Below, in pieces: positions 1 to 8,153 of a stretch of 64,000 nt of DNA (its first letter is position 1; every line of letters begins with the position of its first letter). A program made the position numbers and the translations under genes. The notes under the pieces were generated by a model. That model saw only the letters and a program-made list of their open reading frames with translations, made no database searches and had not been told where the DNA came from. Source of the stretch: Emticicia sp. 21SJ11W-3 (GTDB taxonomy: Bacteria; Bacteroidota; Bacteroidia; Cytophagales; Spirosomataceae); assembly GCF_024138715.1 (NCBI RefSeq), contig NZ_CP092074.1:434001-498000 (forward strand), given 5' to 3'.

Positions 1-677
1 CAACAGCAGTTTTAATTGCCACCGGAGAAGAGATTATACCTGTTACTGAAACCCCGTTACCACACCAGATACGTACCTCTAACAGTTATGCTTTACAGGC
101 TTGCCTTAAAAGCTGGGGCGTACATGCCGACATCGTTTTATTGCCTGACAACCAGGAAACTATAGAGCAGAAGATTAAGGAGTTTCTGGATACTTACGAT
201 GTGCTGGTTCTGAGTGGAGGGGTATCGGCCGGTAAATTTGATTTTGTACCTGCTGCTTTAGAAAACCAGGGGGTGCATAAACTTTTTCATAAAGTGGGGC
301 AAAGGCCGGGCAAGCCATTCTGGTTTGGCGTGAAAGACACAAAGGTGGTTTTTGCTTTACCGGGTAATCCGGTTTCTACTTTTATGTGTTTGCACCGGTA
401 TTTTAAACCCTGGCTTGATGTGTCGCAGGGGATGACGCTTAAGCCCGAGCTGGCAGAGCTGTCGGTAGATTTTGAAGTAAATTTTCCACTCACTTTTTTT
501 ATGCAGGTGCGCATGATACAAGAACCCGGCGGCATTGTAAAAGCAATACCAGTAGCAGGAAATGGCTCCGGCGACCTCACCAGTCTGATAGAAGCAGACG
601 CGTTTATGGAGCTGCCTATGGGCAAAGGAGTTTTCAGAAAAGGCGAACTTTACCCAGTCTGGCGATACAGGCAATAA
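1..677 (+). CDS. moeA: Molybdopterin molybdenumtransferase MoeA, 3' part
   Basis: This gene enters from the left edge; the reading frame is open from base 3, so the 5' part lies outside the window. MoeA inserts molybdate into adenylylated molybdopterin to make molybdenum cofactor in the cytoplasm. The visible part starts with the MoCF-type strand ending in TGEEI, then shows LSGGVSAGKFD (the family usually has SGGVSxGxxD), a PGKP motif and LPGNPVS, the conserved central-domain signatures. A short beta-rich domain IV follows up to the TAA at 675-677. The TTG at 141 is only an internal codon, not the start. MoeA is preferred over MogA/MoaB or CinA because of the PGKP and LPGNPVS pair followed by a domain IV tail. 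Confidence 0.9.
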   Translation, partial: TAVLIATGEEIIPVTETPLPHQIRTSNSYALQACLKSWGVHADIVLLPDNQETIEQKIKEFLDTYDVLVLSGGVSAGKFDFVPAALENQGVHKLFHKVGQRPGKPFWFGVKDTKVVFALPGNPVSTFMCLHRYFKPWLDVSQGMTLKPELAELSVDFEVNFPLTFFMQVRMIQEPGGIVKAIPVAGNGSGDLTSLIEADAFMELPMGKGVFRKGELYPVWRYRQ

Positions 678-916
678 AATTCGTTATTGGGTACCATCAT
701 AAAAAAACCGTTTACTCAAATTAGAAGTTGTTACCACGCAAATACAAAACTTTTTGACCGGCTGATAAGTTTAGTGTTTGTCGGCGCAGGCTGGCAGCTT
801 ACTGCTTAAAAACCGGAAGGATTACATTTACCTGAAATCTTTAATTGCTATAAACGGGCTTCAGCCTTTCTTTTTTTAGCATTTTTCAATAATTTTGAAC
901 AAAAATCTGTGGGAAA

Positions 917-1315
917 GTGAAAAATCTAAGAGAAACCATAACCAGAGTGCCTGTTGTACCGCCAAAGGCCAATCGTGAAGAACGCAAAGAACAGTTGCAG
1001 GAATCCATAGATAAATATTTAGGTGCCATTGAAACCCAGATAGGAGACCTTAAAAAAGTAGGTAAAAATGCTTTGGTTATCGGTGGAATCATTGTGGCCG
1101 TATATGCAGTTACCGAGCTACTTTTACCTGCCGGGAAAAAGACTATCGAAGACCCCGAGCCACTGCCTGAGCCGGAACCTGAAAAAGCCGGCGATTCTAT
1201 GTTATGGGCTGCCATGAAAGGTGCTGCCACCTCTATTCTGTTAGCTGTTGCAAAAGAAAAATTACTGGAATTGATAGATCACCTCACAACTAAAGATGCC
1301 GAAGCAACTTCTTGA
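917..1315 (+). CDS. Small acidic-linker membrane protein of unknown function
   Basis: This 132-residue protein begins at a GTG. It has a charged, probably helical N-terminus (residues 18-50), one clear hydrophobic segment (about 54-72), a Pro/Glu-rich linker around residues 79-92 made of alternating PEP units, and a weaker amphipathic or hydrophobic stretch near 97-118. It could be anchored in the inner membrane with its soluble parts on one side. I recognise no family. Its stop lies 20 bases inside the next gene (start 1296), so it is probably co-translated with the GGGP-synthase-like gene and folK. A holin-like or envelope-stress role could be imagined, but nothing in the sequence proves it. 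The GTG start is chosen because no upstream ATG is in frame. Confidence 0.6.
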   Translation: MKNLRETITRVPVVPPKANREERKEQLQESIDKYLGAIETQIGDLKKVGKNALVIGGIIVAVYAVTELLLPAGKKTIEDPEPLPEPEPEKAGDSMLWAAMKGAATSILLAVAKEKLLELIDHLTTKDAEATS

Positions 1316-2054
1316 TAAAATATTAAATCTTAATCACCTCAAAAAAAAGGCTTTAGCTGTTTTGCTTGATCCTGACAAGGTGGAGATTGCTACATTTAAT
1401 CAATTTTTATACAGCTGCGTAGAAAACCGGGTTGATTTCTTTTTTGTGGGCGGTAGCCTCATTACGAATCAGATGATGGCTGAAATGATTGCCGTCATCC
1501 GCCAGCAAACCAATATTCCTGTTGTAATATTCCCTGGCAATAGCCTGCATATTGAGCCATCTGCCGATGGCATTCTGTTACTTTCGTTGATTTCAGGTCG
1601 CAACCCGGACTACCTGATTGGCCAGCATGTGATTTCGGCCCCCTTACTGAAACACAGTGGGCTTGAAATACTGCCAACCGGCTATATACTGGTAGACAGC
1701 GGCCGGCAAACAACGGTTTCTTATATCAGCAATACAACGCCCATTCCGCACGACAAAGCAGATATTGCCGCCTGTACAGCCATAGCCGGAGAAATGCTTG
1801 GCCTGCGCCTTATTTATCTTGACGGTGGCAGCGGGGCCATTAATCCGGTATCTGCTAAAATGATTCGCATGGTAAGAGAAAACATTGCTGCGCCACTTAT
1901 TGTGGGCGGTGGTATTAACTCTGCCCAAAAAGCCCATGATGCCTTAGAAGCCGGTGCTGACATCATCGTAATAGGCAATGCATTTGAGAAAAACCCTGCC
2001 TTATTGCCCGAAATAGCAGAAGTGGTTCTATCTTTCAATTTAATAACCGCTTAG
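1296..2054 (+). CDS. Geranylgeranylglyceryl phosphate synthase family protein (PcrB/GGGPS)
   Basis: This 252-residue TIM-barrel prenyltransferase of the PcrB/GGGPS family joins a polyprenyl diphosphate to sn-glycerol-1-phosphate to give an ether lipid precursor. Visible motifs follow the barrel in order: AVLLDPDK (residues 19-26), FVGGSLIT, VIFPGNS, LLLSLISGRNP, a PTGYILVDSG strand, YLDGGSGA, and the phosphate-binding VGGGI and IGNAF motifs near the C-terminus. In Bacteroidota this enzyme is of the large group-II type and makes the archaeal-style lipid precursor GGGP or a similar product; the length here fits. It overlaps the upstream membrane-protein gene by 20 bases and shares its last base with the GTG of folK, so the three are almost certainly one transcript. 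The chain length of the prenyl donor cannot be read by eye. Confidence 0.9.
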   Translation: MPKQLLDKILNLNHLKKKALAVLLDPDKVEIATFNQFLYSCVENRVDFFFVGGSLITNQMMAEMIAVIRQQTNIPVVIFPGNSLHIEPSADGILLLSLISGRNPDYLIGQHVISAPLLKHSGLEILPTGYILVDSGRQTTVSYISNTTPIPHDKADIAACTAIAGEMLGLRLIYLDGGSGAINPVSAKMIRMVRENIAAPLIVGGGINSAQKAHDALEAGADIIVIGNAFEKNPALLPEIAEVVLSFNLITA

Positions 2055-2542
2055 TGAAAATCAATCAGGTTTATCTGGGGCTTGGGTCAAATCTTGGTAA
2101 CAGACAAGAGAATCTTAATATGGCCCGTATGCAAATTTCCCAAAACGTAGGTTCTATTATTGCGCAGTCTGCCATTTATGAAACAGCTGCCTGGGGGCTA
2201 AAAGAGCAGAACGATTTTCTGAATCAGGTAATTTGTGTTTCCACAACGTTACCACCTCATGAGGTACTGGCAGCCGTTTTAGCTGTTGAGCTGGCGATGG
2301 GAAGAAAGAGAGACCTTAAATGGGGGGCAAGGTTAATTGATATTGATGTGCTGTATTACAACAACGAAATTATACAACTGCCTGAGCTGGTTGTGCCGCA
2401 TCCGTTTATTCAGGAACGACGATTTGTGCTGGCTCCTCTGACCGAAATTGCCGGAGCTCTACTGCATCCTCAACTTCAGCTAAGTAATGCACAATTGTTA
2501 GAGATATGTGCAGATACCAGCGAGGTCAGGAAAAAACAATAG
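2054..2542 (+). CDS. folK: 2-amino-4-hydroxy-6-hydroxymethyldihydropteridine pyrophosphokinase (HPPK)
   Basis: FolK transfers pyrophosphate from ATP to 6-hydroxymethyl-7,8-dihydropterin in folate biosynthesis. The 162-residue length is normal. The N-terminal LGLGSNLGNR, the YETAAWG strand, NDFLNQV, the GRKRDLKWGARLIDIDVLYY catalytic stretch (metal-binding DIDVL) and VPHPFIQERRFVLAPL are all textbook HPPK signatures. It starts at a GTG whose G is the last base of the upstream TAG stop (TAGTG), indicating translational coupling with the GGGP-synthase-like gene. Its own TAG overlaps the left arm of a bidirectional terminator shared with the convergent TolC gene. Confidence 0.95.
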   Translation: MKINQVYLGLGSNLGNRQENLNMARMQISQNVGSIIAQSAIYETAAWGLKEQNDFLNQVICVSTTLPPHEVLAAVLAVELAMGRKRDLKWGARLIDIDVLYYNNEIIQLPELVVPHPFIQERRFVLAPLTEIAGALLHPQLQLSNAQLLEICADTSEVRKKQ

Positions 2543-2570
2543 CCGCAACAAGCCGTTGCAGCTATGTTTC
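2531..2570. terminator. Bidirectional intrinsic terminator between folK and TolC gene
   Basis: Ten-base arms at 2540-2549 and 2555-2564 pair around a 5-nt loop, with a single G.U wobble in the minus-strand RNA. The minus-strand product is followed by TTGTTTTTT and the plus-strand product by a T-rich run, so it can end both convergent transcripts. Confidence 0.7.
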
Positions 2571-2588
2571 TTATTATTTATTCCTTTA

Positions 2589-3917
2589 CTAATTAATTCT
2601 CCATTCTCCGTCTTTATAGAAGTCCAGAATTTTTTGTTGTAGCAGTACTTCATATTTCGCCTGAACCAGGTTGCTTCTGGCACGGTCATAATTTACTTTA
2701 GCCAGTACGTATTCTACCGAATTTACAGTTCCGGCGCTGATTCTGCTTTCGGCAGCTTTTACATTCTGCTCGTTAATGGCTACCTGCTCAGTAGCTACCT
2801 TGTATCTTTCAGAGGCCGCATCAAAAGACTGGAACGATTGCTCAATAGCCTGGCGCAATTGAAGTTTGGCCGTATTTAAATTGTTTTCTGTCAGTTGTTG
2901 TTGCACTCTGGCGGCTGCTACCCTTGGTCTGTTTTGCAAACCACCAAAAATAGGCACACTCAGGTTTAATGACAACGAACCATTACGCGTACCGTTTATC
3001 TGCTTTATATATGTTTCGGCTTTATTGGATGTAGAATAAAAAGCGCCATAATTGGCCGATAGCGTTAAGCTTGGTATTACGTTGGCCTTTGTCGCTTTTA
3101 TGAGATTGTTGAAGCTTTTCAATTGTAATTCGGCCCTTTTTACTGACGGGAAACTGTTAATCGATTGCTCGTATAATTGATTAACAAAGTTATCATCTGT
3201 TTTGTAAATGTTTACCTCATCATTAATAGGCTCAAATCTTACATTGTTTGAGGGGGTCTGGTTCATCAGCTGAAACAAAGCCAGCCTGTTGGTTTTTAAT
3301 GTGTTGCGCGTGGTTACAAGGGCAAATTCATCATTAGCCAGCTGAGATTTTATCTGGAAATATTCTGTTTGGCCCAATACTCCGGCATCAACAAGCTTGG
3401 TTATACGCTCAAGCTGGGCTTTAGATGTTTCTACCTGCTGCAGCGCTACTTCAAGCAGCTCCTGCGACGCCAGCACCTGCAAATATGCCTGCATCAAATT
3501 AATAGTAATCATATTACGGCTGGCCTCAATACCTTTCTGGCCGGCCTCTTTCAGCAATATGTTCTGTTGTATCTGATTCTTTATCTGAAATCCGTTAAAC
3601 AAAGCTATTGAGGCGTCAATCCCAAAGCCATTGGTGCTGTATAGCTCTTCAATGTAGGCGTTTGTAAAACGGTCAATACTTCTACCCAGGCGCACGTCCT
3701 GGCCTATGCCAAAACCTATTCTTGGATACGCCAGTGACCTCACCCGTTGTAGTTCTACATTGGCTGCTTCAGCTTGTATCTGGCTTTCGCGATAAGTAAG
3801 GTTATTCTTTATGGCTATGTCCAGGCATTCTTTCAGGGTTAGCCGGGTTTGTGCACTAACACCCGAGAGGCACATCGAAAACGAAAAAAGCAGTACGTAT
3901 TTGCGTAAATTGTTCAT
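2589..3917 (-). CDS. TolC family outer membrane efflux protein
   Basis: This 442-residue protein has a signal peptide (residues 1-22, ending VSAQ), then the typical start of an OEP domain (LTLKECLDIAIKNN). Two homologous halves of long heptad-rich helices follow, with the second half carrying NLSVPIFGG (the usual outer membrane strand motif) near residue 315. It should form a trimeric outer membrane channel for an ABC or RND exporter. The ABC ATPase gene ends 39 bases upstream in the same direction, so the two are likely partners. No membrane-fusion protein or permease is found next to them. The length is normal for Bacteroidota TolC proteins. Confidence 0.9.
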   Translation of the reverse strand: MNNLRKYVLLFSFSMCLSGVSAQTRLTLKECLDIAIKNNLTYRESQIQAEAANVELQRVRSLAYPRIGFGIGQDVRLGRSIDRFTNAYIEELYSTNGFGIDASIALFNGFQIKNQIQQNILLKEAGQKGIEASRNMITINLMQAYLQVLASQELLEVALQQVETSKAQLERITKLVDAGVLGQTEYFQIKSQLANDEFALVTTRNTLKTNRLALFQLMNQTPSNNVRFEPINDEVNIYKTDDNFVNQLYEQSINSFPSVKRAELQLKSFNNLIKATKANVIPSLTLSANYGAFYSTSNKAETYIKQINGTRNGSLSLNLSVPIFGGLQNRPRVAAARVQQQLTENNLNTAKLQLRQAIEQSFQSFDAASERYKVATEQVAINEQNVKAAESRISAGTVNSVEYVLAKVNYDRARSNLVQAKYEVLLQQKILDFYKDGEWRIN

Positions 3918-3956
3918 TGTATTTTTTCTATCACTAATTTCAAAACAAGGGTTGTG

Positions 3957-4619
3957 TTAATCAATCCAGCCGTCTTTAAGCCTGATAACTCTATTACCAT
4001 AGGTAGCGTTTTCTTCTGAGTGAGTTACCTGTACTATGGTTACGCCGTCTTTTTCGTTCAGTTCTTTAAACAGCTCCATAATTTGTTTGGCTTGTTCAGA
4101 ATGCAGGTTTCCGGTAGGTTCATCGGCAAAAATTATCTTGGGTTCGGCCACAATGGCTCTTGCAATACCTACCAACTGTTGTTGTCCGCCTGATAACTGT
4201 GTCGGGAAAAGGTCTTTTTTAGCAACCATATTAAAGCGGTCTAATACGTCGGCTACTCTGCTTTTACGTTCCGAGCCAGACTGCCCTTTGTATAAAAGCG
4301 GGGTTTCTATATTTTCATAAACCGTAAGTTCGTCAATGAGATGATACGCCTGAAACACAAACCCAATGCTGGTACGGTGTAATTCGGTACGTTTTTTTTC
4401 TGAAAGTTTCTGTACCGGCATATCCTCAAACAAATACTCGCCTTCTGATGCTTCTTCAAGCAAACCCAGAATATGCAGCAAGGTTGACTTTCCAGAACCT
4501 GAAGGCCCCATGATAGATACAAATTCGCCCGGATTGATGGTCAGGTTAATATTTCTCAGCACATAAGTTTTTCCGAAACCCGCAGGGTAATATTTAGATA
4601 TGTTTTTTAATTGAATCAT
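3957..4619 (-). CDS. ABC transporter ATP-binding protein, MacB/LolD type
   Basis: This 220-residue nucleotide-binding subunit is complete. Walker A GPSGSGKS is at residues 38-45, the Q-loop glutamine at 90, signature LSGGQQQ at 142-148, Walker B IIFADE at 162-167 and the H-loop histidine at 200. Length and motif spacing match the MacB/LolD/FtsE class that powers mechanotransmission-type lipoprotein or macrolide exporters. It lies directly upstream of the TolC gene on the same strand. The FtsX-like permease and periplasmic adaptor that such an ATPase needs are not in this neighbourhood, so they may be encoded elsewhere, or the ATPase may serve a distant permease. Confidence 0.93.
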   Translation of the reverse strand: MIQLKNISKYYPAGFGKTYVLRNINLTINPGEFVSIMGPSGSGKSTLLHILGLLEEASEGEYLFEDMPVQKLSEKKRTELHRTSIGFVFQAYHLIDELTVYENIETPLLYKGQSGSERKSRVADVLDRFNMVAKKDLFPTQLSGGQQQLVGIARAIVAEPKIIFADEPTGNLHSEQAKQIMELFKELNEKDGVTIVQVTHSEENATYGNRVIRLKDGWID

Positions 4620-4759
4620 TTTTGATTGAATTGATTAGTTCTGGTTGTTAAGATACTGTATCCTGGCCGATTTTCAGGTTTCACACTCCTACAACTGTTT
4701 GCCAAAGTTTATGCCATTAAATTTAAATGTCTTATAATAAGCTATTTAAGATGTTTTTG

Positions 4760-4786
4760 TAAAATAAAAATGTCCGAAAACGGACA
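4760..4786 (-). terminator. Intrinsic terminator of the pentapeptide-repeat gene
   Basis: A perfect 6-bp stem with AAAA/TTTT loop (TGTCCG...CGGACA, 4771-4786) is followed on the minus strand by TTTTTATTTT. It lies 49 bases past the stop of the gene ending at 4835. Confidence 0.7.
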
Positions 4787-4834
4787 GGATTTGTACGCCT
4801 TCGGACAAGGGGTTGGGTTCTTTGATTACTCAGG

Positions 4835-5605
4835 TCAGTTGATATATTTCTTCCCGTTTGAGTACTTCATATCAATACCCGAGCGGAACCTGGTGTTATC
4901 AAAATTACCAGAGTCTTTAAATTCGGCATATTTAAAATCGGCATTGTTATTAAAGGTTGAACCTTTAAATGTAACGCGTTCGTTAAAATTGGCATATTTG
5001 AAGTCGGCATAGTTTCTGAAGTCTGCGCTAAAAAAATCGGCATCATACTTAAAGTCAGAATACTTGAAGTTGGCGTATTCGCCGAATCTGCAATTAGCAA
5101 AGTTTGATTCTTTCTTAAAGCCTGCATATTTAAAATTGGCTTCTTTCTGAAACTTGGTTCCGGCAAAAGAGGCTTTGTCGGCAAAATCAGAATATTTAAA
5201 CTCGCTTTTTGCTTCAAAAGTACAGTTTTCTATGGTTACACTCCGTTCAAAGTCTGTTGTAGAGGTGGCACCTTCCCCAATGCTCCATGAGGTGTTGCCC
5301 CATTTACCACCTTTTTCATTTTCAGAGTTTTTGTAAGCAATGAAATCGTTTTTAAAAACGCAGTTTCTGAAAGTTATGGGTACTTCAACATAGCTTTTAT
5401 ACTCTTCGTATCCTTTGCTTTTTTTGATTCTCTTTTTGTTTGATAGCTCTGTCAGATCCAGGTTACCGGTTATGGTTACACCTTCATAATTAACAGCTTT
5501 GCCCTGGTCTATGGCTTCGAAAATTGTTTTGGCCGAAACCTCTTTTTGTGCAATGGCAGAGCCGCCAATTCCGGCACATAAAAGAAAGATGAATAGTTTT
5601 TTCAT
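4835..5605 (-). CDS. Exported pentapeptide-repeat-like beta-helix protein
   Basis: This 256-residue protein starts with a signal peptide (about residues 1-19, ending AIAQ). From about residue 110 to the end it consists of tandem A(D/N)F-x-x five-residue units such as ADFKYANF, NFKYAGF and SFAGTKF, the pattern of a quadrilateral beta-helix. The phenylalanine at the centre of each unit is the stacked residue. The N-terminal part has two similar but less regular coils. It is probably periplasmic or surface-attached. The gene follows the DUF4097-like gene with a 49-base gap on the same strand, so the two solenoid proteins are likely co-expressed. No catalytic residues can be recognised; the function is unknown. 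Confidence 0.75.
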   Translation of the reverse strand: MKKLFIFLLCAGIGGSAIAQKEVSAKTIFEAIDQGKAVNYEGVTITGNLDLTELSNKKRIKKSKGYEEYKSYVEVPITFRNCVFKNDFIAYKNSENEKGGKWGNTSWSIGEGATSTTDFERSVTIENCTFEAKSEFKYSDFADKASFAGTKFQKEANFKYAGFKKESNFANCRFGEYANFKYSDFKYDADFFSADFRNYADFKYANFNERVTFKGSTFNNNADFKYAEFKDSGNFDNTRFRSGIDMKYSNGKKYIN

Positions 5606-5654
5606 GTTTTATCGGTATTTAGTAATAAATTTTATGATTTAATTCCGGATTTGC

Positions 5655-6695
5655 TTAATCATTAATACTGATGCTGCCAGAATTGGCATCCATTGTTACG
5701 GGTATTCCGCCACCGTTAACCGAACCTCTTACACGGTCTTTTTCGATACGACCATTGAAGTTTCTTATTTCTGGGATACGCACGCGGTTAGCATCCAAAT
5801 CAAGGTTCATGCCTTTATCCAGCGGCATTCTTACCGTAATACTTCCTGCACTGGTTGATAACGACAAGTATTTACCTAATGATTTGATGTCGGCATGTAT
5901 ACCGCCACCACTGGTAGATGCTTTTACACTGGCAGTAATGTCTTCAAGATGTATAGAGCCACCTGAAGTTGAAGTAATGAACTCTCCACCGATTTCCTCT
6001 GCTCTGATACCCCCACCACTGGTAGAAGCTTTTACCATGCCGTTCAGCCTTTTTAGGCGAAGACCCCCGCCAGACGTAACAAGTCTGATATCGCCTTTGC
6101 AATTAGTAGCGTCAATGCCACCACCACTGGTGCTTACGTCAATGTTATCGCGGCTGTCGGTAATATCAATACCACCGCCTGATGTTCTGCCTTTAATATT
6201 ACCACCCAGATTATATAGTTTCAGGCCACCACCGCTGGTAGAAAAACTCAGGTTGCCGGTAAGGTCTTTAAGGGTTATACCACCACCACTGGTTTGCAGG
6301 TCTGTTGAGATTTTTTCAGGCGAGTAAATTTTGAATGAAATATTCAACGATTTTTTCCAGTTGTTCCAGCCACTATCATTTTTTCTTCTGGCTACGCAGT
6401 AAATGGTGCTGCCTTCTTTTTTTACACTTAGTTCGTATTCTCTTAGTCTTTCCTCAATTTCAGATTTACTTAACGAGCTCCCGTTCCAGTTATTAGGTTT
6501 TACGTATATTTCAACACGGGCTTCGCTGCCTTCCTGGCCGATAACGGTAATACTACCGCCGGAGGTTTGAACATTAACATTCTGAATTTCGGCCGAGCGA
6601 TACGTTTTTACAAAATATGGTGATTCTTTGTCCTGAGCATACGAAATGCTGATAGCAGATAATGCTGTTACAAACAATAAGCGTAGTTTTTTCAT
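5655..6695 (-). CDS. DUF4097-type beta-solenoid exported protein
   Basis: This 346-residue protein has an N-terminal signal peptide (residues 1-20, ending SYAQ) and about ten copies of a TSGGG(I/L) turn spaced 18-20 residues apart, one per solenoid coil, between residues 45 and 300. That periodic T-S-G-G-G-I/L pattern is typical of DUF4097 (putative adhesin-like) proteins, which occur widely in Bacteroidota, often with anti-sigma or membrane-stress genes; no such partner is seen here. The C-terminus ends with a GGGIPVTMDANSGSISIND cap. Repetition at DNA level is strong (a recurring CCACCACTGGT on the plus strand). It is probably co-transcribed with the pentapeptide-repeat gene downstream. Function is unknown. 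Confidence 0.75.
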   Translation of the reverse strand: MKKLRLLFVTALSAISISYAQDKESPYFVKTYRSAEIQNVNVQTSGGSITVIGQEGSEARVEIYVKPNNWNGSSLSKSEIEERLREYELSVKKEGSTIYCVARRKNDSGWNNWKKSLNISFKIYSPEKISTDLQTSGGGITLKDLTGNLSFSTSGGGLKLYNLGGNIKGRTSGGGIDITDSRDNIDVSTSGGGIDATNCKGDIRLVTSGGGLRLKRLNGMVKASTSGGGIRAEEIGGEFITSTSGGSIHLEDITASVKASTSGGGIHADIKSLGKYLSLSTSAGSITVRMPLDKGMNLDLDANRVRIPEIRNFNGRIEKDRVRGSVNGGGIPVTMDANSGSISIND

Positions 6696-6830
6696 AATTA
6701 TGTATAGTTAGAAAATGATAATTTGATACAGTTTACCTTAAGATGCAGAAAAATAAAGGCAAGTTGCGTAAATAAGACAATTTTTTTTTTGATGGTTCAT
6801 TTACGGGGTCACTTCTGGCTTTGGTTTAAA

Positions 6831-6872
6831 AACAAACGGGCAGAATCACACCTGCGATTCTGCCCGTTTGTT
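6831..6872 (-). terminator. Strong hairpin downstream of the OmpA lipoprotein gene
   Basis: Perfect 17-bp inverted arms (6831-6847 and 6856-6872) surround an 8-nt loop, 17 bases after the stop of the gene ending at 6889. The following minus-strand sequence begins TTTAAACC, so the U tract is short, but the stem is very stable. Confidence 0.7.
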
Positions 6873-6888
6873 AGGTGTCTTCTACCTG

Positions 6889-7794
6889 TTATTTGGTTGA
6901 ACCCAGCAGCTCATAGAACTGGTTCAATTTTGGCATCAGAATAATTCTGGTTCTGCGGTTGGTAGAGCGCCCTTCTGCCGTATCATTGCTTGTCAGCATA
7001 TTGTATTCGCCACGGCCGGCTGCAATCAGTTTATTAGGGTCTACCTTAAACTGGCCTTGTAGTGTTCTTACTACAGAAGTGGCCCTTTTTACGCTCAGAT
7101 CCCAGTTGTCAGTAATACAATCATTTTTAATAGAAACGTTATCTGTGTAGCCCTCAACCATTACTTCAAGTTCTGGTCTTGACTGCACTATCTGTGCAAT
7201 TTTACCCAGCACTACGTTTGCTCTTGGGGTAATTTTATAGCTTCCGCTGTTAAACAACATTTTGTCAGAGATGTTAATCATCACCACTGTTTTATCAACC
7301 TTTACTTCAATGTCTTTATCTTCAATACCGTCTTTCAGCACGCTGGTCAGGTTAACGGCTAAGGCCAGATTAATTGAGTCGGTTTTGGTTCTAGCAGCGT
7401 GAAGCCGGTTGATGTACAGGTCTTTTTGTTGCATTTGCGACAGCGTGTTGTCAATGTTAGCATTCGCGGCCTTTGATAACACCGTCAGGTCGCCCACTTG
7501 TTCCAATTGTCTGTCGCGCAGTTTTTTCAGGTCTTCCAGTTGGTCTTTCATGTAGCTAAGCTGTTGGTCGCGCTGCTGAATAGCGCTTTGCGAAGCCATA
7601 TTCTGGTTTTCGGCATTTCTTGTAGCGGCGGCCAGGCGGTCTTTATAGTCTTGCACTTCGTCGCCACATTTTACCAGATTAGACTGCGAGCGATCATATT
7701 CATTTTGCAGGGCAACATATTTCTTTTTTGTTACGCACGAAGCCAGCGAAGTGGCTGCAAAAAGGATAATCAGGGGTTTTACTAAAACTTTCAT
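6889..7794 (-). CDS. OmpA/MotB-domain lipoprotein
   Basis: This 301-residue protein has a lipoprotein signal (residues 1-19, lipobox LASC). A long coiled coil runs from about residues 28-130 with many Q/N/L heptads. A C-terminal OmpA-like peptidoglycan-binding domain (about 165-290) includes LMFNSGSYKITP, VEGYTDN, DLSVKRATSVVR and GRGEYN...NRRTRI. It should sit in the outer membrane with the OmpA domain reaching peptidoglycan. It stands alone, with its own strong hairpin behind it. The arrangement lipobox, coiled coil, OmpA is common in Bacteroidota envelope-tethering proteins. Confidence 0.88.
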   Translation of the reverse strand: MKVLVKPLIILFAATSLASCVTKKKYVALQNEYDRSQSNLVKCGDEVQDYKDRLAAATRNAENQNMASQSAIQQRDQQLSYMKDQLEDLKKLRDRQLEQVGDLTVLSKAANANIDNTLSQMQQKDLYINRLHAARTKTDSINLALAVNLTSVLKDGIEDKDIEVKVDKTVVMINISDKMLFNSGSYKITPRANVVLGKIAQIVQSRPELEVMVEGYTDNVSIKNDCITDNWDLSVKRATSVVRTLQGQFKVDPNKLIAAGRGEYNMLTSNDTAEGRSTNRRTRIILMPKLNQFYELLGSTK

Positions 7795-8153
7795 GAGATT
7801 GCGTGTTTTAATATTACATATTTACGGCAGGAAGGATTTAGATATGTGATGTTGTGCTTCCGATGCCTTGATTGGATAGAAGTGCAAAAAAGTATGCCAA
7901 CAGATGTATAAACGTGTCATGATTGACCATTAAAAACAATGCAGAATACACGAAAATGAGGTTTTAAAAGGTAGAAGAGCTCCATATACTTATTCCTTAA
8001 AATGGAGAAGCAGTAAGCTGCGTAGGGGAAAAAAATACTCAAAAATGGAGAGAGGCTATTATACTGAACGCGCATGGTTCAACATAATAGCCTCCTGCAT
8101 ATAATCAATAGACTTGCAAAATAAGCGGATATTAACTTTTTAAAAGAAACCCC
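7795..8153. other. Intergenic region with one stem-loop
   Basis: 359 bases separate the OmpA lipoprotein gene from the T9SS protein gene. I see no convincing ORF or RNA gene. The only structure is the hairpin at 8052-8094. The bases nearest 7795 must hold the OmpA promoter, but no clear TAnnTTTG box is visible. Confidence 0.5.
8052..8094 (-). terminator. Stem-loop downstream of the T9SS protein gene
   Basis: Eleven-base perfect arms (8052-8062 and 8084-8094) enclose a second 5-bp stem (8064-8068 with 8077-8081). It lies about 60 bases after the stop at 8154. The T run on the minus strand comes 10 or more bases later, so termination is plausible rather than certain. Confidence 0.45.

Noticed and set aside
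840-885. Possible terminator GGGCTTCAGCCT with T run
   Set aside because: The stem is only 4 bp and lies about 180 bases after moeA; too weak to annotate.
886-1230. Minus-strand ORF with Gly-Ser repeats
   Set aside because: It is the antisense of the Pro-Glu linker of the gene at 917-1315; it has no features of a protein.
5880-6300. Regular CCACCACTGGT repeats looking like a CRISPR array or minisatellite
   Set aside because: The spacing (about 54-60 bases) matches codons of the TSGGG solenoid turns, the intervening sequences are coding, and there are no cas genes.
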